Below the pieces are notes generated by a model. It was not told the origin of the DNA. It saw only the letters and a program-made list of their open reading frames with translations, and made no database searches. Source: Clavulina sp. PMI_390 (taxonomy: Eukaryota; Basidiomycota; Agaricomycetes; Cantharellales; Hydnaceae). From it: a stretch of DNA of 64,000 nt. How positions within the stretch are numbered: position 1 is the first letter of the stretch; the number at the start of each line of letters is the position of its first letter. This document shows, one piece after another, positions 34,705-47,110 of this stretch. Where the stretch lies: the NCBI GenBank assembly GCA_015039315.1, contig WIDE01000038.1:9279-73278 (forward strand), given 5' to 3'. Made by a program: the position numbers and the translations under genes.

Positions 34705-36866
34705 ATGCCATCGTACTCCAACAACTACTCCAAATGGGATGCGATCGAGGTGAGCCTTGAAAGCTGATTGGGCCACAGCACCGCCTAGCTCACCTCAACC
34801 CCATCATTATGCGCGCCTATCCCTCTGATATCACTATTTATCGATATGGGCTTTGGAACTCGCTCATTTCCTGCATCTCTCGACTGTACATTGGTCGGCT
34901 GCGTTCTGGGTATGCTGTGTCACCGAATTGGTCTCCGTGATGCCGGTAGATCTCGGACGATTCTGATATCGAGGGACATCCCAATGTTGACCATAAGAGT
35001 CTCGTTGCGTACGTCTGAAATTATCACGTCTTATCGTCTATATCACCCTGTACCGCTGACCCTGCGCGCTCACTGACTATCACAATCTACCTACACTACC
35101 CCACAACTCACCATCTCGTTTGCATATCAAATTCTATCACCATCTATTCATACAACATCACAAACCCAACACCATTCTACCTATTCAGATGGAAGCAACG
35201 TGATATCCACGAAAAACGTGAAGAACGCAAACTTCGCATCGCCGAATACGAAGCCACTCTCAGCACCAACTCTGTTCTTATCCCCAAATTAAAAACAATT
35301 GCCAATGATCTTCGCCAGGCCTCCTCCAGTACCCTCTATTTCTCTCAGCTCATCCAACGTCTCAAAACGCAGCCATCCCCTGAGGCCCCTCCCGATGCTC
35401 CCGATGTCAGTTACGACTCGATGATTTATTCGCTCTTGAATAAAGTTTTCGATGAGGTGGTCAACGAAGACAAAGTCGACAAGGCAGATATTGCGAAGAT
35501 GGGAGATGCCCTGATTAAAAGATTCGATGGGCACGTGAAGAAGTTGGAGGAGGTCAATGTGGAGGCAAGGAATGGGCTGGAAGAAGAGTTGGCAGAGCAG
35601 AAGAAACATATCACTAGCGAGGATGTCAAGACTGGGTGGGACTCGAAGGTGAATAGTCACACTCTTCTTCTATTAGTGCCTGTGAAAATCACTAACACGC
35701 ACTCTGCATTGCATTTAGTATGTCCCTGCACCGAAGGAGAAGCCTATCGAACCAGCAATCACACCTAAAGCCCCCAAATCAACGACCAAATCTACGACGA
35801 CCATTGAAACTTTGAATGCACCTTCGGTATGCATTCATCAATTTGCAGAATTATACCACTGTCATTAAGCTCACCTAACCACCCTGTTCGCTGCGATCAG
35901 ACTTCCACGGCGGCATCTTCCAAGCCCACTACCAAGGATGACTCAGACTCAGACTCCGATGCCGAGTTGGACGATATGCCTCATATGACATCCTCCCTCC
36001 TCGCTTTTTCCAAGATCCCTATTGACTCAAACAACTACGAGCGCTCCTTCAAGTTCCTTCAGAACGATAAAGGCATTTTCACGCCTGGAGCAGTGGATGC
36101 TATGCTATTAGAAGCGTTCAATGCCGAAATGGCGGGAAAGAGGCGATATGCTAAGCAGTGTGTCCATCAGGGGCTGATGATTCAATACTGCGAAAAGCTG
36201 GGGCGCGATGGAATTGGCATGTTCTTCAAGAAGTGAGTATCTTTTTCTGCATTCTATATCGAACCCCTCTTGTCGGTTATCCCCCAAATTCTCGCGCTTT
36301 CTCACGCTCTTCGTTATTTTCCTATTTCCGTGGTGTCTGACCCGAACTTCTATGACAGGATGATTGCGGGCAACAAACAAGCCGTTGACGTGTTCGTACA
36401 AGATGTCGAGAGCACGTACGGCCTTGTCAAGAAGCGCGCCGCGATGAATGCCGCAGAACAAAAGAAGATCGCCGAACAAGGCGGTGTCGAGCAGATCCAG
36501 CTTGTCGCTGAGAACCCTGGCACTGTCATCTCATTCAGCGTGCCCGATGGACCCCCGCCGGCGAACATCAAGCTCGAGCCGAGCCCTGAGACGGAAGGTT
36601 TGGACATCGAGGAAGTGCGAAAGTGGTTGCAGATGCAATGGGACATCTTCCAGACGTTTGACCCCAAGATGCAGAAGGCGCTCAAGGCCAACTCGCTGGA
36701 GGCGGTCAACAAGGTACTTGCGAGGATGAATATTGAAGATGCGGAGAGTGCAGTCGAGAAGCTGCAGATGGCGGGTATCCTCAATATGGCCGATGGACGA
36801 ATTCGGGATGAGACTCCTGCAGGGAAGCAAGCGGCTGCCGCTGCAGCTGCTGAGGCACAGAAATAG
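34705..36866 (+). CDS. CDC37: Hsp90 co-chaperone Cdc37
   Basis: Six exons (34705-34749, 34950-35008, 35189-35648, 35719-35826, 35901-36232, 36359-36866) give 503 residues. The N-terminus carries the Cdc37 client-binding signature: SKWDAIE, then a CK2-type acidic Ser site in SDDSDIEGHPNVD. WKQRDIHEKREERK opens the long coiled helix. The middle Hsp90-binding domain includes YERSFKFLQND and HQGLMIQYCEKLGRDGIGMFFKKM. The C-terminal domain has IEEVRKWLQMQWDIFQTF and a Gln/Ala-rich tail. Cdc37 loads protein kinases onto Hsp90 in the cytosol. The usual LVRW before WKQRD reads LVAW here. The first exon is only 45 nt. Single copy and intact, so an essential housekeeping gene. Confidence 0.95.
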
Positions 36867-37322
36867 GAGATCAAATCTCCCTGGAGTTTCGTTCGATCAT
36901 ATTCTGGTTTTTCAGCCTTTTTCATATCTAACCGACATGCAAGTATCTTTCTATTATAGCAGCGAGGATTGTATCTGTCGTAGGCTTAATTTCTCTCATG
37001 ACGTTCATTTTTGTTCCTCTCCAGTCCTATGCACCAAAATGAAGCTCTCTCTCGGTCGCAGGAAGACGAGCCATCATCTGTTTGTATTCTGAAGGGTGTA
37101 TGTAATGGAACGGAAGTAAAGCTATGTGTACAGAGAACGAAGCTCGAGACCGTGTATGATCGAAGTACCGCTCAAGTTAGGAGACGGAGAAGAAACATAT
37201 GAAGCGATACGGAGAGGACAAGAAGCGTACGGAGGCTGAAGCTTCATCTGGTCGGATTACAGGAAGAGGCAGGTCAGAGCTCGTGAAAAAAATATCCATT
37301 CACTCGCCCAAATCATCTTAGT
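36867..37322. other. Convergent intergenic region
   Basis: About 450 bases lie between two gene 3' ends, with no gene or repeat seen. Confidence 0.5.
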
Positions 37323-39657
37323 TCATTTATCGCTGTTGAACCCGTGCTGGCTACTTGCCTTTCCCTTGCCTTTGCCCATCACAGTGTTAGATTGCTTTGA
37401 GGCATCACCATGGGGACTGTCTGGGAAGACCGTAGCGAGAGCAGGATCGCCAGAGACTCGTGATTGAATCCCTGTGGGGAGAGTGCTTCCACTGGATTGA
37501 GAAAACGATGAAGAACGTGGATTTTGTGCAACCGCGCTAACATTCCAGTTTCCGCCGCGAGGAATTGAAGGCCCAGCGGCGAAATCAGACGCGCTATATT
37601 GCAGCGCTTCCTGGATCATGTTGCGGAATCCCGTTCCTGAAGTGCCAGATATGAATTGCTTCTTACGGGATTGCTGGGGCTTGGGGCCTTGTGGTGACGA
37701 GCTTGCTTGTCGCTTACGACTCTCTTGCTCCTGAGTATCGTCGGAGAGAGCGTATTGAGACATTTCGACAGCAAAGGATGCCTGGAGAGCGTCTACAACC
37801 CGAGAGCTAGGAGGACTGGGTGGATCGCTAATAGAGCTGGAGTCTATGTCGATACCACCTGGGTCTTCTCCGCGAACAGCACTTTCGAAGTTCTCATATC
37901 GAAGTGAGTTGGCCATAGGAAGATTCATGGTAGCAGAACTTGATAGTCCCTGAATTGGGCGTCGTGGGGAACCCTTGGTGGCTCGGTGCATGTAATCACG
38001 TGGAGGGGCGGCTTGTTGGTTATGGTGATCTGGTGACGTCAAGGGACTACTCTCGTCGGCGTGGGAGGTGCTGGAAGGGGATTCGTATTCTGACTCGCTT
38101 TCGATGTCCTCGGCAAAAGCGGTGAATTCATTGTTTGCGAACTCTGGAAAGTCATCGAACGAAGTCCAACCCTCCATTTCAGAACGCCCAGATATCAAAT
38201 CTAACATTTCTGGAATTTTGTTCTTAGAGAGAGTAAACTTAAAAGTACGAGGCTCGAACTTACCAGCGTTGATGCCAAGAGTGCTGGCGTTGTCACGGAT
38301 GGCTTGGAAGTAGGCTTCGAAGAATTGAAAATCGGTGGGGACGAGCATTGACCTATTCCACAGCGATTTGTTAGCTTTTTTCATTTGATTTAGCCGTTCC
38401 CGAGAGGGAATTGCGGGCTTCATTCGACCATTCTCGAGGTCTAGAAGTACAAAGCAAGCGCTGAAGCCAAATGCACTCAGGATTGGTATCGATCGCAACG
38501 AGGCAGCTGACGAGGGGTCATATCGTCTCCAGAGCGATCTGCCTCTAGAGGCATGCAGAATCAGGCGTCATTACCGAAAGACTAGTTGTACGTGATTGAT
38601 GGAAACTAATCACCTTTCCCAAATCTGGATTAGAGCGTTGCGTTGATCAGCAACGGAAGTTATTCTTTTCGCATTCTTGATCTCACTGGCACCAACGAGC
38701 ACCGATATGTGAGGATTAATCCGTCCTGTACGGAGTAATCGGCCTCCTCGATTGAATTTTTCGGTCGTCTCTATGTCAACCGTGATGGACAAGTCAATCT
38801 ACGGAAGCCTCGTGGCTCTTGAGCGTGGGGTAGGATAGATAGAATACGATAGAAAATAAGCTTGCCTCTCGATTCGTCCCTTTTCCTCTTTTGTTTAGAT
38901 AAGGGTATGGACCTTTGATATAAAGGGGGGACGGGAAATACTCCGCTAGCATGGCGCTCCATATTCCCTCGTAGATCTTTTCGCCCCTCATCACCACGTT
39001 GTCGATCATGGAAACAATTCGCTTAATCACAGAGTGCGGTAGGCGACAATCTGGGAGGGTGAGACTCCAAAGAATGAGCTCATTGTCTCGTAGGGCTAAA
39101 CGAAACGATGTAGTGAATGAAGGGAAAGGGGGGATACATGATTGAATACCTTCGGGATCGGCAGGAGTATCTTCAGAGATGTGCGCAACAGAGTTGTGAT
39201 CCACCAGCTGCTGTGATCTGTTGATTAGAGATTCTGTCCATGAAATGAGATAGTAGCACACACGTTGGAGTTCGACGGATCCTGATCGCGACAGGGGAAG
39301 TCAGCAGGTGATGGAGCGCACTAAGAAGCGGCAGGGTGACCTACCAATAAGTCAGGGTTTGATTCTGCTTCAGTGTCGCGTTCGATGATCCATGCGTTGC
39401 GGAGGGAGTCGGCATCCGTGATGATATCAAAAAGTTGTTGAGGCGGTTGGACATCTTGAATCGATTGATAAAATAGGCTGTGGGCATAAACGGGTTAAGA
39501 GTGGAGCTGATGATCGACGGGGAACACGATAGAAGCACCTGGGGGTGGTTGACGTTTCAATGGCGTACCTGTTCTCGTCAACTTGAGGCAGAGGCAGCTC
39601 AGACGACGACAGATTAACATTATTCGCCCCAGAAGAGTAGTCAGCGTTATCAGCCAT
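37323..39657 (-). CDS. Unrecognised 652-residue protein
   Basis: Seven exons (39657-39569, 39477-39341, 39281-39150, 39095-38848, 38798-38614, 38544-38264, 38209-37323) give 652 residues with closed phases. I do not recognise the family. The first 330 residues look globular: a helical SLFYQSIQDVQPPQQL start, ELILWSLTLPDCRLP, then a beta-rich segment INPHISVLVGASEIKNAKR, and ILSAFGFSACFVLLDLENG. The SEIK after a strand recalls the ExK half of PD-(D/E)xK folds, but no partner aspartate is certain. The second half is low-complexity, Ser/Pro/Gln-rich and acidic, with basic clusters (SRKRQASSS, QSRKKQF) that suggest a nuclear protein. One 54-nt intron is also open in frame, so a longer isoform is possible. 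Confidence 0.7.
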
Positions 39658-40427
39658 TTTTGTGGGGGGGTCAAAATGAGGGTGATGTGATGAGGAGAGT
39701 TGGACGCGATCGTGAGGTTTTATATCTGAGCCCACGAGGCGATGTATCCAAGTCGTGGATGCAGCATGTTATTTTTGATCACATGGCTGCTGGGCGCGTT
39801 TGTCAGCGTCTTATATCATCGCGAGATTCAATGAGGGAGACCAGGAACAAGGGAGGTGTCACAATTCATTTCCGTAACAGAGAAGTAGAGGAGAGACCAT
39901 GAGAGACACAAATTGAACGCCTCTAACAATGATAGCTGCGCAAGCTACGTAGATTACTGTAAGGCTTGAGCGCTGAGGCGAACTTAGGACGTAGACCTGA
40001 TCGTTGAGAAGCGACCTCAGGTGAAATGAGGGTCATTCGGGTCGTGCTGAGTAATATGAGATACATGAAATGGATATCAGCCACCCCTAGCTATTCTGGG
40101 GGGAATTATAGTATGTCAAGCAGACAATGAAGATTTCAGCACCGTGAAACAGCTTGTGCTCAGTGACCTAGTGTTCGGTTCATTCCAGCATATCGCGCCA
40201 GTATCATAGAGTCCCATGCCCGAAGTTGGAAATGATTTCATAACAGAGGATAGGGTCGAGGTCATGGCCCTGCCGCCGTTTTGTTGTCAAAAAGGAAAGG
40301 TGGTTGTTAATGTTGTGGCTTGTTGGGGTGTAACTGGTCACGCTCAAGCCAAGTGCCGATTTTGTGATTCTCACTCATCGCAGTTGCTACTTATCGGACG
40401 CGCAGGCCCCCCTTTGAATTTGGGAGA
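39658..40427. other. Divergent intergenic region
   Basis: About 770 bases lie between two divergent genes, with no other gene seen. Confidence 0.5.
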
Positions 40428-42238
40428 ATGGCGCGAGGCGAGTCTGATGTGGACTCCGACTGGCCCCAAAGCGCCCTCCAGCAGCTGATGCCGCTTGCAG
40501 AGTCAGGAAACTATCATGAGTTGTGGACTATTATCTTGAAGTATTTCACATGTCTTGTGGGAGAAATCTACCCTCTAACTATCTTATTAGGGTCTGCTTT
40601 CCTTCCCATCTGGGATTCACGGTTATTTCCTACCACGCCAACTGTTCGTTCCGCCATGGCGAGGAGCAGAACTATGGAGAGAGCCTTCCAGACCATATCC
40701 TGGCCGTCATTCATAATAAGCACACCCGAAGACCGCTCCTCATTCTGACCTGGATGTCGGAGCATCCTATGCTGTGGTATAACTCCCTCTATGGCGGCCC
40801 GCGGGGAGGGTTTTGTCTCTATGATACCAAATCTCCGCATATTGTGCGGTTGCACGCAAATGGCACTTCACTGCATCGCTATGCTATCAAGAGCTGTGGC
40901 AAACAACTCGCGACTCGCAAAACGCGGATGTTCTCAAAATACGTAGACCTCCCAGAGTACCATGTTGACGACGTTGATGGGACTGGCAAATACGAGCTCA
41001 TGGCTATAGATCTTTTCGAGCCTCTCGGATACTCTCTTCTAGGGTCTGCCGTGTGCGAGGCTTATACGCTTACTCGATTCTCTGACCCAATACCTCCCAT
41101 ACGCGACCTCTTGATGGATTGCGTTCCAGTGGAGGGCTTACCTGCCCTCGAAACCGCTCATCCTCAATCGTCACTCCACTCTCGTGTGTCCCCTTCACCA
41201 GCACTCCACAATAACCCGAACCGTTCATCCCTCCCCTTGGATGTCTGCCACGAAATTGCAGTATATCTTGACTCGCAATCTCTTCGACACCTCTCACTTG
41301 TTAATCGGCAGTTAAACCCAGTCGCTAATCGTCGACTCTGGAGAAAATTCAATCTTTCTGGAGCGGATGACGTTGAGTTTCACGACAGATGCCATTCGCT
41401 AGCCAGGAATCCCGCCAGGTCACGTCTGGTCCAGCGCTTGACCGTAGGCCCGTGCGTTTGGTCGTGGGGCGAGGACAATCTTGGAGCCATCAACTCTATA
41501 TGGGACCGTGTTGACCGCCTGAAAGAATTACTGCTTCTTCATAAACCTAATTCGTTGCACCATGCCTGGTCGACCAAACCGTCTAAAGGACGCGACTACC
41601 AACCCATTCTGAGGTCAATGCGCCAGAATGCGACGCACCTCCAACTGCGATTTTTCCATTGCGAGGCGTGGCTCCGCCCTCAGTCCTCCCTTTTGGAATT
41701 CCTGCGCACTCAGCAGTGTTTGGAAGAGCTTGTGGGGGTTGATGTATTTGCCACGCGGCCCATTAGCGTCGATGAATCTTTTCTTCCATTACTCAGGGTC
41801 CTGGTCTGCCGTAGAATAATCACGGCAACTCTGCTTGCCCCTGGTAGATGCCTCAAACTTCTCAGCATCAAGGACAAAGTAGGAGCCGTGCATGAGTTAC
41901 CGTCTTTTGTCGAGGCTCTCGACGCTTGCCCAGGCGTGTTATCAGAGATTCACATTCATTTAGATACACAGTATCTCCCCGGTGGCCAAAAAGCATCATT
42001 TGCACGCGATGAGCTCGTGGAGCGCCTCATCCAACGATGTACATCAGTGCATACCCTCGCCTTAACTGGCTGGGTATGCCAAGGGAGAATAATGTCTATT
42101 CCGATGCTCTTCCCCAGAGTGACCGATTTTACGTTCCACTCTCCTGCTCCGTGCCAAGATGACTGCGATAAGGAGCATTTTGCACGTCGGATAGCTGGGG
42201 CGGTTAGTGGCGGAATTCTTCGCCTCACGATGCTATAG
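40428..42238 (+). CDS. F-box/LRR-like protein with N-terminal extra domain
   Basis: Two exons (40428-40540, 40591-42238) give 586 residues. An unusual N-terminal region of about 220 residues comes first (SALQQLMPLAESGNYHELW, SEHPMLWYNSLYGGPRGGFCLYD). I do not recognise it. The F-box follows near residue 250 (SSLPLDVCHEIAVYLDSQSLRHLSLVNRQL), then leucine-rich spacing to the end. It is a probable SCF substrate adaptor. The stop at 42236-42238 looks premature. In another frame the next bases continue an LRR-like strand (QLRLDMDPQVY) ending in a perfect GTAAGT donor, and exon-like segments follow to about 42,676. So the gene may carry a recent frameshift or an unresolved intron near 42,230. Confidence 0.7.
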
Positions 42239-42676
42239 GGCAGCTACGCCTGGATATGGACCCGCAAGTCTACAAGGTAAGTAAAACTCCCTCTTTTCCC
42301 GCTTTCCGAATCCAGGAGTATGTTCTCATCGAACGCATGTTTTCTAGTTTCGAGTTCACTCTTAGGTCTGCCAAGGGGTTCCCGATTGAGCTCGCCAAAA
42401 AGCTCTCTTCACAACGTTATGGTGCGTGTGCCTGAAGCATTGATCGAATTACACACTTTGTACTAACCTGCATATCTCAGATAAATACTGGCTGCGCAGA
42501 TAAGGGCCTCCACCTACTCGCTGAGAGCTTCCCCCTTATTCGCTCGGATGCCATATTGTTTGTGATTTATCCTAAATTCCTCTCAGCTGGTTTGATAATT
42601 TATTCGTTACGTTTGATTAGAAGAGTCAATTGCCTGTGGGGTCGGACCATTGTAGTGGAGCCAGCATGTCGTGTCT
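42239..42676 (+). pseudogene. Possible detached 3' exons of the F-box gene
   Basis: Exon-like pieces are bounded by splice signals: up to 42,277 (QLRLDMDPQVYK then GTAAGT), about 42,349-42,420 (FEFTLRSAKGFPIELAKK), and about 42,483-42,676 (KGLHLLAESFPLIRS). They resemble LRR repeats and share no frame with the annotated stop. They may be real exons if the stop is an error, or decay products. Confidence 0.35.
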
Positions 42677-42825
42677 AATGTTTGAATTAATGCTGGTCTT
42701 TCACATATCGAGGAAAGGGCACTACACTATCTTTGGTGCCTACCTTTGAACTCAAAATTTTTCTCATGGAAACTTTGGAAACCGCAGATACCTTATCTCT
42801 GGACACGAGTCATCCTCCATTTCTG

Positions 42826-43118
42826 CTCTGAACAAAACTCGAACACATTCGCACGCCTCCGATTTCCTCTTCGCACCCTCGAATAGACATGGCTTGAGAC
42901 GCTCATTTTGAGAAACCGTAGAACTATCCGCCCTACTAGCAGATCAACGACGTGCGAGTGCTTCCACGGATTAGCACAAGTCTCTTGTACACATGCGGGC
43001 GCGGTATTGGATCTAAGATCGTGGGTATCATGGCCGTCCACACAACCGGCTGTCATAGCCATGCCCTAGGGGACCTCCCACCATCTGCTCATCCAGCATG
43101 GAAGGACGAGGCTCGTTG
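42826..43118 (+). repeat. Conserved upstream region of MBOAT copy 1
   Basis: This segment is similar to the DNA before MBOAT copies 2 (about 49,920-50,171) and 3 (about 52,290-52,623). It shares GAACAAAACTCGAACAC (42,830; also 52,298) and a GTCGTGCGAGTGCTTCCA-like block. It is probably the promoter carried along in each duplication. Confidence 0.6.
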
Positions 43119-44945
43119 ATGGCGTTTGTAAATATTTCGTCGATGGCGCACAACGGTTCGGTATTCGACGCATGGGGTGGTTCAGCTTCAGTGCCCCTCA
43201 CAACATTCTTCAACTCGGCCAGTCAAGGAAATATTCTCCGCTTCGTGATCCCTCCTCTCGAAGAAAAAATCCTCATAACCTGGTCGGCATTGCCAGTGAT
43301 GTCTGCCCCTTACCCACTGATGCTTCTCATGGCATATCTCTCTCGCCGCCCTGGAACATGGCTGTGGCGCTTGGCAATAGCGCCTTTTGCATGCATGCTA
43401 ACACTACGCTCAGCATTCAGCTATTACTGGAACCCCCCGTTTCATATATATAACCTTGCGCTTGGTTCGTCATTCTTTTGCTAATCCTTGATTTCGCTTC
43501 CGATTTCATACCATGAACTCACCACCGTTGCTCTCGTGTTATCAGGGCTCATGGGGGTTCCCATGGCTCTAAAAATACTAGAGTTTGCGATATCCCCTCA
43601 TGGAATGCTGAAAATGGGCGAACACGAACCAGGTCTCCTTGAGAACCCCACCGGCGACCTAGATCGAACGAGGTGAGCGATGCCACACAATGTAATCTAT
43701 TTATCGACTGACTAACATTTGGTACCTTTGGAACACGAACAGTGATACTAATAGTGGCTCCATCAAGCCTCATTCGTGGCGGAGTCCCTTGGTTTCTAGC
43801 TGCGTCGACGCCTTGGAAGTATGCTGCACTATGCGCGGAATAGGATGGCAGTTTGGCACGGGGACAAACGTATATCTCGCTCCTGAGTGGAGAGACACTA
43901 CCAACAAAGCCCGATTCATCCGTCAGACATCCGCTCTTTGGCTACTCAACTATACATTGTTTGACGTGGTGACGTATGGATTACGGTTGGTTCCTGGCTT
44001 GGGCACCCCCGCCGGTGGCTCCATCTTTGCCTTTGGCGGTGATAGCGTCGTGAAAAAATACCTCATCTCCTTCACCATCACGTTCTTTACCGGCACGACC
44101 TTCATCACCGGTAGGTCCCATTTCCTTGATGACCCTCAGCACACGAGTTACGGAGGTTCTGACGATGTTCATGCTCAATGTCTTGTTACGTCTAGGCTTT
44201 GAGGTCGTCCACCAATTGATCACCATATTCGCTGTGATAGTGCTCGACCAAGAGCCATCGTCCTGCCCGCATCTGTTCTACAACACCTGGCTTGCTGTAT
44301 CCCTCCATGAGCTCTGGTCTCAACGATGGCACCAACTGCTCCGCCAAACCTTCCTCATCCTGGGCGGATATCCCCTCTCGTATCTGCTCTCCTCCTCCGC
44401 AAGAGTCTTTACGAACATCCTTCGCCTTCCCAAATCCACATCCCACCGTTTGGTCAGTACGGCGAGACTGCTTGGCTTCCTCGTGGGGACGTTTGTTGGC
44501 AGTGGGCTCATCCACTACTGGGGAACCTATGCGATGGGTCGAGGGTCTGATGTGCATCCGTTTATATTCTTCTCTGCACAATCTATTGGGGTGATTTTGG
44601 AGCGATTGTGGAAATCAGTGACTGGGAGAAAGGTCGGTGGATGGCTTGGTCGTATATGGACAATCCTGTGGGTTGTTGGTGGTATTCAGTGGTGCAGTAA
44701 GTCCTCTTTGCTTATCTCTAGATTCTTTCCGCCCTAATAATTGACCCGTTACGTTTTCTTCCATTGTCACACCTGATTATATGTCCTTGGATATAGTTAA
44801 TGCCTGGCACGAGCGAGCGTTCGAGAGCGAGATGTTCTTCCCTCCCTCTGTGAGCCCTGCACACCGCATCGTCTTCCCACTTTTGCAGCACGCCTGCGAT
44901 GCGATGGGAATATCAGTGTCTCTAGTTTCACCACTCGCATCCTAG
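43119..44945 (+). CDS. MBOAT/wax-synthase-like acyltransferase, copy 1
   Basis: Five exons (43119-43464, 43546-43672, 43743-44110, 44196-44696, 44797-44945) give 496 residues of a multi-pass membrane protein. Motifs match the wax-synthase-like MBOAT family (PF13813): ISPHGMLKMGE, MRGIGWQFGTGTNVYL, DVVTYGLRLVPGLG, then LWSQRWHQLLRQTF and the presumed catalytic histidine in GSGLIHYWGTYAMGRGSD. Members transfer acyl groups to alcohols, including acetylation of terpenoid or trichothecene-type products, at the ER membrane. The start was chosen by alignment to copies 2 and 3; an upstream in-frame ATG at 43098 exists. All five exons share phases with the paralogues. This copy is the most divergent N-terminally, with an 8-residue insert after VNIS. 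Confidence 0.85.
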
Positions 44946-45348
44946 CGCACAACCTCAAGCACAAGCAGATATGTTACATCATCTCGTTCGCAAAGCATGT
45001 ATGCTACAATCGTCTTAGAATATCTATGACCTCATAGTCATAATCAGCCTTGATTGCTACCACTTTGGATATTCCGATATGTGATTAGTCGTGGTGAGGA
45101 GTAGCGCCACCTTCGACACTGGAGAGCCTTATGGATGGCAGCCCCAGAACACAGGGTGGCAGCTTTGATAGACACTGCGATCAACACCCTGCTCCACACG
45201 AGCGCTATCCCTGATGTGGCAACCACGATTAAGAAACTGCATGTTCTCAAAAACTTGATAAGAATAGAAATTCTATTTGGCCGAGTTAGATAACAATGGA
45301 GATAACAGATTAAAGGAAAGGTCTATCGTACGAGTGTGGGTAGCTCGC
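44946..45348. other. Convergent spacer between MBOAT 1 and F-box relic
   Basis: About 400 bases with no gene seen. Confidence 0.5.
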
Positions 45349-46658
45349 TCAGCTATTAGTTGCGAATACCCTATCGCTAAATACAGCTTTGAGTTCGCTC
45401 CAGAACGAGTTTTCACCTGCGGGGAACGTCTCGTTTTCATCATACCCCAGCCTGGTGTGCTGATATAACTCCAGGACTTCGATCAGCACACCTAACAACG
45501 CAACCCGATCCTCCTCATCTGTTGCCTTGAGCGTAACCAGTCGCAGGGTAGGATAAGGGAGTCCAGCGAGTTTCGCGCTTCGTGAAGCACGTACATTCGA
45601 CTGAAGCATGTGCGGAACCAGCAAGGCGCATAGGACACTGCTTGCCTCCGCCGCATCATCCAACACAACTTCTTGCAGCCGTGGGAGCTTGAGCCTCCTG
45701 CGTGGTGGGTGTTGTCCATAATAAGGGAGTGGGCAATCGAGACAGAGTTTTTTGACGGACGGGAAGCAGGCGTCGCCGTATGATGGCGATACGCTCAGTG
45801 ACGCTGACGTCCAATGAATTTCCTCCAAAGCAGGGGCATGGAGGGAGGGGGAAATGGGAGAGTATGAGTGATGAAGAACTTTGAGTTTGGGTAGGGCGAT
45901 GTGTGAGGGTGCAAATGTTTGAAAATTTTCTCTACCAATGAGCCGGAGGCTTGTAATTTGGGTGCACGACGCAATCAAGGGTCCGCTCCACCGATGTGAG
46001 GTATTCTTGATTGTAAGAGTAAGGTGATTGATCATATTGGCAGGAATTGGAGCGATAGGGACTGAAAAAATCGTCACAACCCTTAGAGCGGTAAGGGATG
46101 AGGGTTGTGCAAAGATCGTAATGGGCGGACGGCTGAAGTTGATGTCGGAGTCTCCTGTGAGCACGAGTGTGGAGAGACGCGGCATTGGACCAGCCAGGGG
46201 GAAGAGAAGTGTAGCACTTTTGTTTCCCAGCATGTCGCAGCAGAAGGAAAGGCACCGCTGTAGGTGAGGTATGACAGGTTCATAGACAGCCATGAACTGT
46301 TTGTGGAATGAGAGAACATCAGGGGGTGGGCAGATATAGATATCAATAGACGCTGTTTTTGAGCGCCTGATAAATGTCGAGATGATGGACCGCCCAACCT
46401 CTACTCCCTTCTTGACAATGGACGCGGTGATGACGATACATGTCCACAACTTTGGTGTCGCAATAGCAACGTTTCGCCAGTAGGAGCACATGGAGGTGAT
46501 CACTGCAAGGGATTTCAGCTGCTCCCTCGCGTGTGCGTCGAGTTCTGACATTGCGATGGGGTATTTCTGAGTAACTTCCTGGAATATTTTGCAACCAGCT
46601 CGTCAGGGAGTCTGTCAAAGAACGTTGGGCTCGAAGGATTTGGGATCCTAAAAATCAT
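45349..46658 (-). pseudogene. F-box paralogue 1, frameshifted within the F-box
   Basis: The body (46551 to 45349) is a 400-residue open frame closely related to the intact paralogue at 55,660-56,949: GRSIISTFIRRSK, VYEPVIPHLQRCLSFCCDMLG, LPKLKVLHHSYSPISP and the ENSFWSELKAVFSDRVF end. The F-box itself lies upstream in another frame (ATG at 46658, then TFFDRLPDELVAK). A one-base deletion in the A/T run near 46,582-46,591 separates DELVAK from IFQEVTQKY. No splice can repair this. Initiation at 46551 would make a protein without an F-box, which could not bind Skp1. It is tail-to-tail with MBOAT copy 1, as the intact paralogue is with copy 3. Confidence 0.65.
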
Positions 46659-46869
46659 TTAATCAGTCTGAAATAGGATAGGAAGATATGATGGTATACA
46701 TAATGTCTATTCCTTTCTGGTGGTCGCAAACACGCGAGTAGAGCCGAGACACGACAACAAACAGCACTAGGTGCAAACAATCAATGACTCGTTGTGCCAA
46801 TGCACACTTTTACAGCCATTTCGAATGTGCCCTTATATTGAATGCTGTAGAGTGGTGAAATCATCTGTC
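46659..46869. other. Spacer
   Basis: Leader of the F-box relic; no further signal. Confidence 0.4.
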
Positions 46870-47110
46870 TACTGATTTGTGTATGACCATCTGTCGAAGG
46901 TGACCTCCGAATGGACGCAGGCGGCGTTTTGCTTGGAAGATGCAATTCTGAGACGGATTTGCGAACCCAAGTATGTAAGTATATACCATGGCAGCATATA
47001 CAATTGATAGTGACCAATATGGTTTGCGAGGCACCTCTGCCCAGGAGCGTCGAACAAAACTCGAACACTATCACAATTCACTTGCTTCTGATTCACCATC
47101 CCCGACTGAA
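46870..47110 (+). repeat. Orphan copy of the MBOAT upstream region
   Basis: This segment matches the upstream DNA of MBOAT copy 3 (about 52,150-52,370). It shares AGGTGACCTC, GGTTTGCGAGGCACC and GAACAAAACTCGAACAC in the same order, but no MBOAT gene follows. It is probably what remains of a fourth unit. Confidence 0.6.
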
